NCBI GenBank assembly: GCA_966112795.1
Contig: CBHWED010000182.1
Location: 1-6,956, forward strand
DNA: 6,956 nt
Origin: Croceibacterium_A sp966112795
Lineage (GTDB): Bacteria > Pseudomonadota > Alphaproteobacteria > Sphingomonadales > Sphingomonadaceae
Direction: 5' to 3'
This document shows positions 1-5,646 of the stretch, piece by piece; the stretch's first letter is position 1; each line of letters starts with the position of its first letter. The notes below the pieces were generated by a model. It searched no databases. It saw only the letters and a list, made by a program, of their open reading frames with translations, and was not told the DNA's origin. The position numbers were made by a program, and so were the translations under genes.

Positions 1-51
1 GCGACCCCCACACCCCCAGTGTGATGCGCTACCAGGCTGCGCTACGTCCCG
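1..51 (-). tRNA. tRNA-Pro (anticodon GGG), 3' part outside the window
   Basis: Read on the minus strand, a tRNA begins at position 51 with the acceptor strand CGGGACG, then T8 A9. A perfect 4-bp D stem follows (GCGC/GCGC) around a D loop containing GG and ending TA. The anticodon stem TCACA/TGTGG has one wobble pair, and its 7-nt loop CTGGGGG gives anticodon GGG with G at position 37, as expected for proline tRNAs. The variable loop GGGTC follows, and the sequence stops two bases into the T arm, so about 26 nt including the 3' acceptor strand lie left of the window. It should decode CCC and CCU. It is transcribed away from yajC. Identity rests on the anticodon and the intact D and anticodon arms; the T arm cannot be checked here. 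Confidence 0.93.
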
Positions 52-255
52 ATCCAGTGGAGGCCGGGCCTATAGGCAAGCGTCTTGGCGAACGCAAGCG
101 CATGCCGGGCCTGCGATGCGGCGTGCCGCAAGCGCGGCTGATTGCACCCCCCCGGCTTTGCTGCTAGCGGGTCCGCCACACCGGGGAGGAGAGGTTGCAA
201 TCGGGGCTCCCCCGCATCATCTCCCCGCCGTCTTGCCGATCGGATAGGCCAAACG
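52..255. other. Divergent intergenic region between tRNA-Pro and yajC
   Basis: No convincing gene lies here. The left part holds the tRNA-Pro promoter. For the rightward yajC operon a weak candidate promoter is TTGCAC (142-147) with CTAGCG (164-169) at 16-nt spacing. The yajC leader is C/G-rich, with possible alternative stems: CCCCGG (150-155) with CCGGGG (181-186), or GGGGAG (183-188) with CTCCCC (221-226). These two share bases 183-186 and so would be mutually exclusive. GCAAGCG occurs three times (76-82, 94-100, 128-134). Functional meaning of the leader stems is speculative. Confidence 0.45.
69..97 (-). promoter_or_regulatory. Probable sigma-70 promoter of tRNA-Pro
   Basis: On the minus strand TTGCGT (97-92) and TATAGG (74-69) are separated by exactly 17 nt. 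The tRNA 5' end lies 17 nt beyond the -10 element, leaving room for a start point about 7 nt downstream and a ~10-nt leader that RNase P would remove. The stretch just after the -10 is GC-rich (CCCGGCC), the kind of discriminator typical of stringently controlled stable-RNA promoters. Boxes and spacing are seen directly; promoter function is inferred. Confidence 0.6.
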
Positions 256-576
256 ATGCTCGATTTCCTCGCCGCCGGAACCGCCACGGGTGGCGCGCCC
301 GGTTGGGTCAATTTCCTGCCGATCATCGGCATGGTGCTGATCTTCTGGTTCCTGATCATCCGCCCGCAGATGAAGCAGCAGAAGGCCCACCGCGAGAAGG
401 TCGCCGGGGTCAAGAAGGGCGACCAGGTGATCACCGCGGGCGGGCTGCTCGGCAAGGTGACCAAGGTCGACGACACTTACGCCGAAGTCGAGATCGCCCA
501 GGGCGTGCGCGTCAAGGCGGTCAAGTCGACTCTCGGCGACATCGTCTCCCCCGGCGGCACGCCGGCCAACGACTGA
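256..576 (+). CDS. yajC: Sec translocase auxiliary subunit YajC
   Basis: This encodes a 106-residue single-pass inner-membrane protein that associates with SecDF and the SecYEG channel. A short periplasmic N-terminus precedes a hydrophobic segment at about residues 18-36, followed directly by the family motif RPQ (36-38) and a basic stretch (MKQQKAHREK). The cytoplasmic domain carries the characteristic KKGDQVITAGGLLGKV (53-68). Length matches the family (about 100-110 aa). I chose the ATG at 256 because a partial Shine-Dalgarno GGATAGG (242-248) sits 7 nt upstream and the product begins as YajC proteins do. The longer in-frame extension back to 142 translates to low-complexity sequence unlike the family. 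It is the first gene of the yajC-secD-secF operon, 18 bp before secD. YajC itself is usually dispensable in bacteria studied. Confidence 0.95.
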   Translation: MLDFLAAGTATGGAPGWVNFLPIIGMVLIFWFLIIRPQMKQQKAHREKVAGVKKGDQVITAGGLLGKVTKVDDTYAEVEIAQGVRVKAVKSTLGDIVSPGGTPAND

Positions 577-594
577 CCGCGCAGGCTTCCGTAG

Positions 595-2205
595 ATGCTC
601 GACTTTCCCCTTTGGAAGCGCCTCTGGCTGTGGGGCGTCACGCTGTTCTTCAGCCTCGCCGCGGTGCCGTCGCTGCTCACGCTCGCGGGCATCAGCCTGC
701 CCGACTCGCTGCCGAAGCCGATGGTCAACCTCGGCCTCGACCTCGCCGGCGGCAGCCACCTCATGCTCGAGGCCGACCCGCGCCAGGTTGCGCGCCAGCG
801 GCTCGAGACGATGGAGGAATCGGTCCGCACCGCGATGCGCGACGCCAGTCCGCGGATCCGCATCGGCGACTTCTCGACCGCCGGCGGGCGCCTGTCGTTC
901 ATGCTCGAGGATCCGAGCCAGGTCGACGCCGCGCGCGGGCTGATCGAGCCGCTGACCACCGGCGCCGGGCTCACCGGCCAGCGTGACTGGACGATCCAGG
1001 TCGTCGACGGCAACCGCTTCATCCTCACCCAGACCCAGGCCGGGCTCAACCTCGCGGTCGACAACGCGATGGACAGCGCGACCGAGGTCGTGCGCAAGCG
1101 CATCGACGCGCTCGGCACGCGCGAGCCGACGATCATCCGCGAAGGCGCCGAGCGCATCGTCGTCGACGTCCCGGGGCTCAAGGACCCGCAGGCGCTCAAG
1201 GACCTGCTCGGCAAGACCGCCGAGCTCGAGTTCAAGCTCGTCGACCAGAATGCGCTGCAGTCGGACATCGCCCAGGGCATCGCGCCTCCGGGCAGCGAGA
1301 TCGTCCCCGGCGCGCAGGGCAGCGATTACGAAGGCCGGCAGATCGCGGTGCGCCGCCTCGGCGGCATCCGCGGCGATTCGCTGATCGACGCGCGGCAGAG
1401 CTTCAACCCGCAGACCAACGAGCCGATCGTCAACATCAAGTTCGATCCGCAGGGCGGCGCGCGCTTCGCGCGGCTGACCAGCGAGAACGTCGGCAAGCCG
1501 TTCGCGATCATCCTCGACGGCGAGGTGATCTCGGCGCCGAACATCAACGAGCCGATCATCGGCGGCTCGGCGCAGATCTCGGGCAACTTCACCACCGAGA
1601 CCGCCAACCAGCTGGCCATTGCGCTGCGCTCGGGCGCGCTCCCGGTCGACCTCACGGTGGTCGAGGAAAGCTCGATCAGCGCCGAGCTCGGCGCGGACTC
1701 GATCGCCAAGGGCACCGTCGCGATGCTCGTCGGCCTCGGCGTGCTGATGCTCTACATGTTCGTGACCTACGGCCGCTTCGGGCTCTACACCAACGCCGCG
1801 CTGATCCTGAACCTGCTGATGATCCTCGGCGTGCTCGCGCTGCTCGGGCCGATGGCGGCGCTGACGCTGCCCGGCATCGCCGGCCTCGTGCTCACCGTCG
1901 GCGCCGCGGTCGACGCCAACGTGCTGATCAACGAGCGCATCCGCGAGGAACGCGCCAAGGGCCGGCGCGTGGTCCAGGCGATCGAGGCCGGCTACAAGGA
2001 ATCGTCGAGCGCGATCTTCGACGCCAACATCACCAACGTGATCGCCGCGGTGATCATGTTCATGTTCGGCACCGGCCCGGTGCGCGGCTTCGCGGTGGTG
2101 CTGATGATCGGCATCGTCACTTCGGTGTTCACCGCCGTTACCCTGACCCGCATGTGGGTCGCCGGCTGGCTGCGTCGCAAGCGGCCCAGCGACATCGTGC
2201 TCTAG
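595..2205 (+). CDS. secD: Protein translocase subunit SecD
   Basis: This 536-aa RND-superfamily membrane protein partners SecF to drive late steps of Sec-dependent export using the proton gradient. TM1 is at about residues 9-31. The D1 motif LGLDLAGG (46-53) opens the large periplasmic P1 region, which runs to about residue 370. The LRSGALP motif (344-350) and the ELGADSI segment (364-370) lead into TM2-TM6 (about 372-520). AVDANVLINERIREE (438-452) is the highly conserved TM4 block; its Asp440 should correspond to the acidic residue linked to proton transport in characterised SecD (E. coli D519, from memory). DANITN (476-481) is also conserved. The protein is shorter than E. coli SecD (615 aa) but normal for alphaproteobacteria. 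The ATG at 595 has a short SD-like GCAGG 9 nt upstream. No frameshift or missing motif is seen. Confidence 0.97.
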   Translation: MLDFPLWKRLWLWGVTLFFSLAAVPSLLTLAGISLPDSLPKPMVNLGLDLAGGSHLMLEADPRQVARQRLETMEESVRTAMRDASPRIRIGDFSTAGGRLSFMLEDPSQVDAARGLIEPLTTGAGLTGQRDWTIQVVDGNRFILTQTQAGLNLAVDNAMDSATEVVRKRIDALGTREPTIIREGAERIVVDVPGLKDPQALKDLLGKTAELEFKLVDQNALQSDIAQGIAPPGSEIVPGAQGSDYEGRQIAVRRLGGIRGDSLIDARQSFNPQTNEPIVNIKFDPQGGARFARLTSENVGKPFAIILDGEVISAPNINEPIIGGSAQISGNFTTETANQLAIALRSGALPVDLTVVEESSISAELGADSIAKGTVAMLVGLGVLMLYMFVTYGRFGLYTNAALILNLLMILGVLALLGPMAALTLPGIAGLVLTVGAAVDANVLINERIREERAKGRRVVQAIEAGYKESSSAIFDANITNVIAAVIMFMFGTGPVRGFAVVLMIGIVTSVFTAVTLTRMWVAGWLRRKRPSDIVL

Positions 2206-2207
2206 GA
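2204..2207 (+). promoter_or_regulatory. Shine-Dalgarno of secF overlapping the secD stop
   Basis: AGGA begins inside the secD stop codon TAG (2203-2205) and ends 7 nt before the secF ATG at 2215. Ribosomes terminating on secD would therefore stand on the secF initiation site, consistent with coupled synthesis of the two partners. Confidence 0.6.
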
Positions 2208-2214
2208 TCGGGAC

Positions 2215-3183
2215 ATGAAACCCCTCAAGCTCGTCCCCGACAACACCAACATCCGCTTCCTGCGCTGGCGGGTGCCGTTCTACGTGATCAGCCTGCTGCT
2301 GATGGCGGCGAGCATCACGCTGGTGTTCACCAAGGGGCTCAACCTCGGCGTCGACTTCGTCGGCGGCCAGTCGATCCGTGTCGAGTTCGCCGAGCAGGCC
2401 GCGCCGGTGGCCGAAGTCCGCGAGGAGATCGCCGCGCTCGGCTACGGCGAGCCGATCATCCAGCAGGTCGGCCAGCCGAACCAGATCACCATCCGCATGA
2501 AGCTGCCGAGCGATTCCGACGCCGGGCTCGCCAACCGGATGGTCGCCGACATGCGCGCGACGCTCGAGCAGCATCACCCGGGGGTCGAGATCGGCTCGGC
2601 GCGGGCGGTCTCGGGCAAAGTCTCCGACGAGCTGTTCCGCTCGGGCATGATCGCGCTGGCGCTCGCCATGATCGGCATCTCGATCTATATCTGGGTGCGC
2701 TTCGAATGGCAGTTCGGCATCGGCGCGCTGTTCGCGCTGGCGCACGACGTGACCCTGACGCTCGGCATGTTCGCGCTGACGGGGATGGAGTTCGACCTCA
2801 ACATCGTCGCCGCGATCCTGACGCTGATCGGCTACTCGCTCAACGACACGATCGTGATCTACGACCGTATCCGCGAGAACCTCAAGAAGTACCGGCGCAT
2901 GCCGCTGCCCGAGCTGCTCGACCTGTCGGTCAACGAGACGCTGTCGCGCACCGTGGTCACCTCGACCTCGGTGCTGATCACGCTGCTCGCGCTGCTGCTC
3001 CTCGGGCCCGACGTGATCTTCGGCTTCACCGCCGCGATCACGCTCGGCATCTTCGTCGGCACCTACAGCTCGATCTACATGTCGGCGCCGATCCTGATCT
3101 GGCTCGGGGTCACGCAGGACAGCTTCGTCCCGACCGAGAGCCGCGCCGACGCGCAGGACAAGCGGGCGCGGGGCGAGGCCTAG
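2215..3183 (+). CDS. secF: Protein translocase subunit SecF
   Basis: This is the 322-aa partner of SecD, an inner-membrane protein with six predicted TM segments (about 20-38, 142-160, 166-188, 194-214, 247-264, 268-296). The GLNLGVDFVGG motif (41-51) starts the periplasmic domain. FALAHDVTLTLGMFAL (173-188) and GYSLNDTIVIYDRIREN (206-222) are the conserved TM3/TM4 blocks. RTVVTSTSV (245-253) carries Arg245. Asp211 and Arg245 are 34 residues apart, the same spacing as E. coli SecF D213 and R247 (from memory), which are linked to proton-driven function. The ATG at 2215 lies 9 bp after the secD stop and has AGGA as its ribosome site. The C-terminal tail is short, charged and probably cytoplasmic. 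Its stop codon overlaps the stop of the convergent glycosyltransferase gene. Confidence 0.97.
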   Translation: MKPLKLVPDNTNIRFLRWRVPFYVISLLLMAASITLVFTKGLNLGVDFVGGQSIRVEFAEQAAPVAEVREEIAALGYGEPIIQQVGQPNQITIRMKLPSDSDAGLANRMVADMRATLEQHHPGVEIGSARAVSGKVSDELFRSGMIALALAMIGISIYIWVRFEWQFGIGALFALAHDVTLTLGMFALTGMEFDLNIVAAILTLIGYSLNDTIVIYDRIRENLKKYRRMPLPELLDLSVNETLSRTVVTSTSVLITLLALLLLGPDVIFGFTAAITLGIFVGTYSSIYMSAPILIWLGVTQDSFVPTESRADAQDKRARGEA

Positions 3184-4379
3184 GGCCGGCCCCGTCCGGC
3201 CGCTCCGACCAGCCCCTCGTAGTACCCCGCCAGCGCCGCCGCGTTCGCTTCCCAGCTGAACCGCCCCGCGCATTCGGCCACCGCCTCGCGCGCTGGCGGC
3301 TTGTCGGCCAGCTCGCGCACCGCCGCGGCGATCGCGTCCGCATCGCGCGCGACGATCCGTCCGGCTTCGGGCGCGGTGACCAGCTCGCGCGCGCCGCCGG
3401 CCTCGGTGATCACCAGCGGGCAGCCGCAGGCGAGCGCCTCGACCCAGGCGTTGGCCAGCCCCTCGCTGGCCGAGGGCAGCACCATCGCGTCCGAGGCCGA
3501 GAGCACGACCGGCAGCAGCGTATGGTCGAGCGAGCCGAGGAAGTGCACGCGCTCGCCGAGCCCGGCCTCGCGCGCGAGCGCCTCGAGCGCGGCGCGGTCG
3601 GGCCCGGTGCCGACGAGCACGAGATGCGCCGCGGGCAGACGGGCGAGCGCGCGGATCACGAACTGCTGGCCCTTGCGCGGAATCAGCGCGCCGACCGTCG
3701 CCAGCAACAGCGCCTTGGGCGGCAGCGCGAAGCCGAACTCCTGCACCAGCCGTGCCCGGCTGCGCGCACGGCCGTGCGGGCGGAACAGGCTGCGGTCGAG
3801 GCCGGTGTAGTGCACGGTCACCTTGTCGCGCGGCAGGCCGATCGCGGCCATGTCATCGGCCAGCGCCTCGCTCACCGCGAGCAGCCCGGCAGCTTGCGCC
3901 GCGGCGTGCTTCATCTTGCGCAGCGCGTAGGCCTTGTGGCCCCAGAACGAGATGTCGGCCCCGCGCGCCTTGATCGACAGCGGCAGGCCGAGCGCGGCGG
4001 CGATCCGCGCCGCGGCGGGGCCGTCGGGGTAGAAGAACTGCGCGTCGACGAGGTCGAACGGGGCCAGCGCATGGAGCCGCTGCGCCAGCGGCAGCACCGC
4101 GCGCACGATCATCCGCGGGTTGAACGGGCCGCCGACCGCCGGGATCAGCGTGAACCGCGGGCGGTGCACGGTCACGCCGTGCTCGGCGCCGGTCACCGCC
4201 GCGGCGGCGAGCGGCTTGTAGCGCCCGGCGGCGACCGGGGGTACGCCGATCGGGTTGACCACCGTCACGTCCCAGTCGCCGCGCGCGGCGAGCGCTTCCA
4301 TCTGCCGCGCGACGAAAGTGCCGAAGCGCGGCTGGTGCGCGTTCGGATAGAGCGTCGCGATCGACAGCAGGCGCTTCAC
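3180..4379 (-). CDS. Glycosyltransferase, GT4-like (GT-B fold)
   Basis: This 399-aa protein is predicted to transfer a sugar from a nucleotide-sugar donor to a glycan, lipid or other acceptor in the cytoplasm. The N-terminal domain begins LLSIATLYPNAHQPRFGTFV (4-23), typical of GT4 enzymes that start at a YP..P.FG.FV acceptor-side motif. The C-terminal donor domain shows VGALIPRKGQ (229-238), the strand LVLVGTGP (253-260), and the retaining EX7E motif at Glu306 and Glu314 within LPSASEGLANAWVEALACG (301-319). No signal peptide or TM segment is apparent. The GTG start at 4379 overlaps the upstream regulator's stop as GTGA, so translation is probably coupled; the ORF extends further upstream but only as a shadow of the regulator gene. 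Donor and acceptor cannot be told. Exopolysaccharide or lipopolysaccharide synthesis is a reasonable guess, but no other polysaccharide genes are in view. Confidence 0.88.
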   Translation of the reverse strand: MKRLLSIATLYPNAHQPRFGTFVARQMEALAARGDWDVTVVNPIGVPPVAAGRYKPLAAAAVTGAEHGVTVHRPRFTLIPAVGGPFNPRMIVRAVLPLAQRLHALAPFDLVDAQFFYPDGPAAARIAAALGLPLSIKARGADISFWGHKAYALRKMKHAAAQAAGLLAVSEALADDMAAIGLPRDKVTVHYTGLDRSLFRPHGRARSRARLVQEFGFALPPKALLLATVGALIPRKGQQFVIRALARLPAAHLVLVGTGPDRAALEALAREAGLGERVHFLGSLDHTLLPVVLSASDAMVLPSASEGLANAWVEALACGCPLVITEAGGARELVTAPEAGRIVARDADAIAAAVRELADKPPAREAVAECAGRFSWEANAAALAGYYEGLVGAAGRGRP

Positions 4380-4948
4380 AGCTTGCGGACCAGCATCTCC
4401 GCCACGGCCAGCCACGCCGGATTGTCGACCACGATCTGCCGCTGACCGGCGCCCGGCGGCAGCAGGCCGACCATGGTCCCCTGGCGGTCGATCAGCCGGC
4501 CGAAGGCGAAGCGCCCGCCGGTGCGCGGCACGAGCACGTCGCGGTTGATCAGCCGCGGCGCGTCCTCGGGCGAGGCCTGGCGCAACCACAGCTGGTCGCC
4601 GGTGCGGTATTCGCCCTGCGGCGCGTCGATCGCGACGCAGACCAGCGGCGCGTCTCCGCCGAGGTCGACCGGCAGGATCGCGTCGCGCGGCGCGGTCAGC
4701 GCCTCGGCGCCGGCTTCGGTCAGCCGGGCGACGACTTGCGGCTGCTCGGCCGCCTCGCCTTTGACCAGCAGCTCGGGGTCGACCCCGAGCGCGGCGGCGA
4801 TGCGGTTCATCCACACGAGCGAGAGGTTGCGCATGCCGGTCTCGAGCCGGCCGATCGTCTGCGCGGTCGTCGGCGGGTCGCAGGCGGCGGCTACTTCGGC
4901 CAGGGTCAGGCCCTTCTGCTTGCGGATGTCGCGGATGCGGTTGATCAC
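4376..4948 (-). CDS. XRE-family helix-turn-helix transcriptional regulator
   Basis: This is a 190-aa predicted DNA-binding regulator. Residues 3-58 form a Cro/CI-type HTH domain: IRDIRKQKGLTLAEVAAAC, then TTAQTIGRLETG as the recognition region, then LVWMNRIAAALGVDPELLVK. After a linker (65-100), the C-terminal part contains GEYRTGDQLWLRQ (112-124) and NRDVLVPRTGGRFAFGRLI (135-153). This resembles the beta-rich fold of LexA/CI-type S24 domains, but I see no catalytic Ser-Lys pair, so self-cleavage is not expected; this resemblance is a tentative inference. The GTG at 4948 is the first usable start after an in-frame TAG (4990-4988). No good Shine-Dalgarno precedes it. It is the first gene of a two-gene unit with the glycosyltransferase and is divergent from the DUF6456 gene. 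Autoregulation through the AT-rich spacer is plausible. Confidence 0.88.
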   Translation of the reverse strand: MINRIRDIRKQKGLTLAEVAAACDPPTTAQTIGRLETGMRNLSLVWMNRIAAALGVDPELLVKGEAAEQPQVVARLTEAGAEALTAPRDAILPVDLGGDAPLVCVAIDAPQGEYRTGDQLWLRQASPEDAPRLINRDVLVPRTGGRFAFGRLIDRQGTMVGLLPPGAGQRQIVVDNPAWLAVAEMLVRKL

Positions 4949-5041
4949 GGATTCGACTTTCGTAACCGATTTGGTTTTTCCGTTTTCCTACATGGTGGCT
5001 GATTTGGCAAGATGGGGTTTGAACCTAGGGGAGTGATTCGC
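4949..5041. promoter_or_regulatory. AT-rich divergent spacer, candidate operator of the XRE regulator
   Basis: Positions 4951-5020 are about 43% G+C (30 of 70 bases), far below the flanking coding sequence, as expected for a divergent control region. It contains an inverted repeat AACC-N5-GGTT (4964-4976), 15-28 bp upstream of the regulator's start, and a direct repeat GATTTGG (4968-4974 and 5001-5007) 33 bp apart, about three helical turns. I found no pair of -35/-10 boxes with good spacing in either direction. The regulatory role is inferred from position and composition. Confidence 0.4.
5027..5033 (+). promoter_or_regulatory. Shine-Dalgarno fixing the DUF6456 gene start
   Basis: AGGGGAG lies 8 nt before the ATG at 5042 and is the best ribosome site in the area. 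The alternative in-frame ATG at 5012 has only a weak GGCAAG in front of it. This decides for the 5042 start. Confidence 0.65.
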
Positions 5042-5512
5042 ATGCAGCGCAAACTCGTCGAGCGGGAACTGACACCCGAAGGACCGCGCCGGACGCCGGG
5101 CGTGGCGCCGCGGCGGCGCAGCGTCACCGTCAATCTCGCCGAATCGCCGCTCGGCTGGCTCCACGCGCACGGCCACCTCGACGACCGCCTGCTCGCCGCG
5201 GGCGAGACGCTGCGCGGCGACTATGAGCGCGCGCAGCTCGCGCCGCTGGTGACGATGCGCTGGGAGCCGGTGCGGATCGGCGGCACGCAGGCGCGACTGG
5301 CGCCGACTGAGCGGCAGCTGGCCGCACGCCAGCGCTTCGACGGGGCGATGGCGGCGGCGGGCAAAGGGCTCGCCGACATTCTCTGGCGCGTGGTCTGCGC
5401 CTGCGAGACGGTGCCCGCGGCCGAGAAGGCGCTCGAGTGGCCGGTACGCAGCGGCAAGCTCGTGCTCAGGCTGGCGCTTGACCGGGTGGCGGATTTCTAC
5501 CGGATCGGGTGA
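5042..5512 (+). CDS. DUF6456 domain-containing protein, function unknown
   Basis: This encodes a 156-aa cytoplasmic protein that I recognise, with moderate confidence, as the DUF6456 family common in sphingomonads and other alphaproteobacteria. A basic N-terminus (RRTPGVAPRRR, 16-26) precedes the conserved region: SVTVNLAESPLGWL (27-40), GETLRGDYERAQL (54-66), VTMRW (70-74), RQRFDGAM (96-103), GLADILWRVVCACE (109-122), and AEKALEWPVRSGKLVLRLAL (127-146) ending LDRVADFYRI. The last block looks helical and HTH-like: alpha helix, WP turn, then a helix rich in basic and aliphatic residues. A DNA- or RNA-binding role is therefore possible but not shown. No signal peptide, TM segment or catalytic motif is evident. 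The start at 5042 is chosen for its Shine-Dalgarno; starting at 5012 would add ten residues. It is divergent from the XRE regulator and could share its control region. Confidence 0.8.
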   Translation: MQRKLVERELTPEGPRRTPGVAPRRRSVTVNLAESPLGWLHAHGHLDDRLLAAGETLRGDYERAQLAPLVTMRWEPVRIGGTQARLAPTERQLAARQRFDGAMAAAGKGLADILWRVVCACETVPAAEKALEWPVRSGKLVLRLALDRVADFYRIG

Positions 5513-5520
5513 GGGCGCGG

Positions 5521-5600
5521 CGGTGCAAGATGACGCTTCGGGCCGCAAGACGACACCTTCGGCCGCGAGCTGACGCTTTTCAGGCCAAGCTGACATTCTT
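5521..5600. repeat. Degenerate tandem repeat, four units of exactly 20 nt
   Basis: Four 20-nt units starting at 5521, 5541, 5561 and 5581 align without gaps. Adjacent units share about 12, 14 and 12 of 20 bases by eye. The shared core is (G)CAAG(A/C)TGAC(G/A)CTT, with GAC at 5532, 5552, 5572 and 5592. A 20-nt period is not a multiple of three, which argues against a coding origin. It lies in the convergent gap between the DUF6456 gene and uup. Function unknown. Confidence 0.6.
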
Positions 5601-5607
5601 GCCGTTG

Positions 5608-5625
5608 GACACTGTCACAAGTGTC
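5608..5625. repeat. Inverted repeat GACACT-N6-AGTGTC
   Basis: This is a perfect 6-bp dyad with a 6-nt spacer (GTCACA). Overlapping it is a direct repeat TGTCACA at 5613-5619 and 5622-5628. It could be a protein-binding operator or an RNA stem-loop; no T-run follows on either strand, so a classical intrinsic terminator is unlikely. Confidence 0.5.
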
Positions 5626-5628
5626 ACA

Positions 5629-5646
5629 TCGCTCAGGAGGGAGCGA
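5629..5646. repeat. Inverted repeat TCGCTC-AGGAGG-GAGCGA
   Basis: This second perfect 6-bp dyad with a 6-nt loop begins 3 nt after the previous one and has the same 18-nt geometry. On the plus strand its loop is a full consensus Shine-Dalgarno sequence, although no convincing gene follows. Confidence 0.5.

Noticed and set aside
187..195. Strong SD-like AGGAGAGG followed by TTG at 195, suggesting a leader ORF before yajC
   Set aside because: The frame continues through yajC into secD for 263 codons with low-complexity product and there is no spacing between the purine run and the TTG; no short leader peptide results.
217..3273. Minus-strand open frame of over 1000 codons antisense to yajC-secD-secF
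   Set aside because: Its product is dominated by Arg, Asp, Glu, His and Ala without any domain pattern, the usual result of reading GC-rich genes on the opposite strand. The plus strand encodes three unmistakable Sec proteins.
2154..4445. Plus-strand open frame of 763 codons across secF and the glycosyltransferase
   Set aside because: Arg/Ala/Gln-rich low-complexity product, out of frame with secF and antisense to a gene with clear GT4 motifs.
4380..4814. N-terminal extension of the glycosyltransferase to 544 aa
   Set aside because: The extension overlaps the regulator gene, is Arg/Ala-rich, and precedes the natural GT4 start LLSIATLYPN; the GTG at 4379 with GTGA overlap fits better.
5012..5041. 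Upstream ATG (5012) for the DUF6456 gene
   Set aside because: No good ribosome site in front of it, whereas the ATG at 5042 has AGGGGAG at 8-nt spacing.
4988..5596. Minus-strand 202-codon frame over the DUF6456 gene
   Set aside because: Antisense shadow; the plus strand has a strong ribosome site and a recognisable family pattern.
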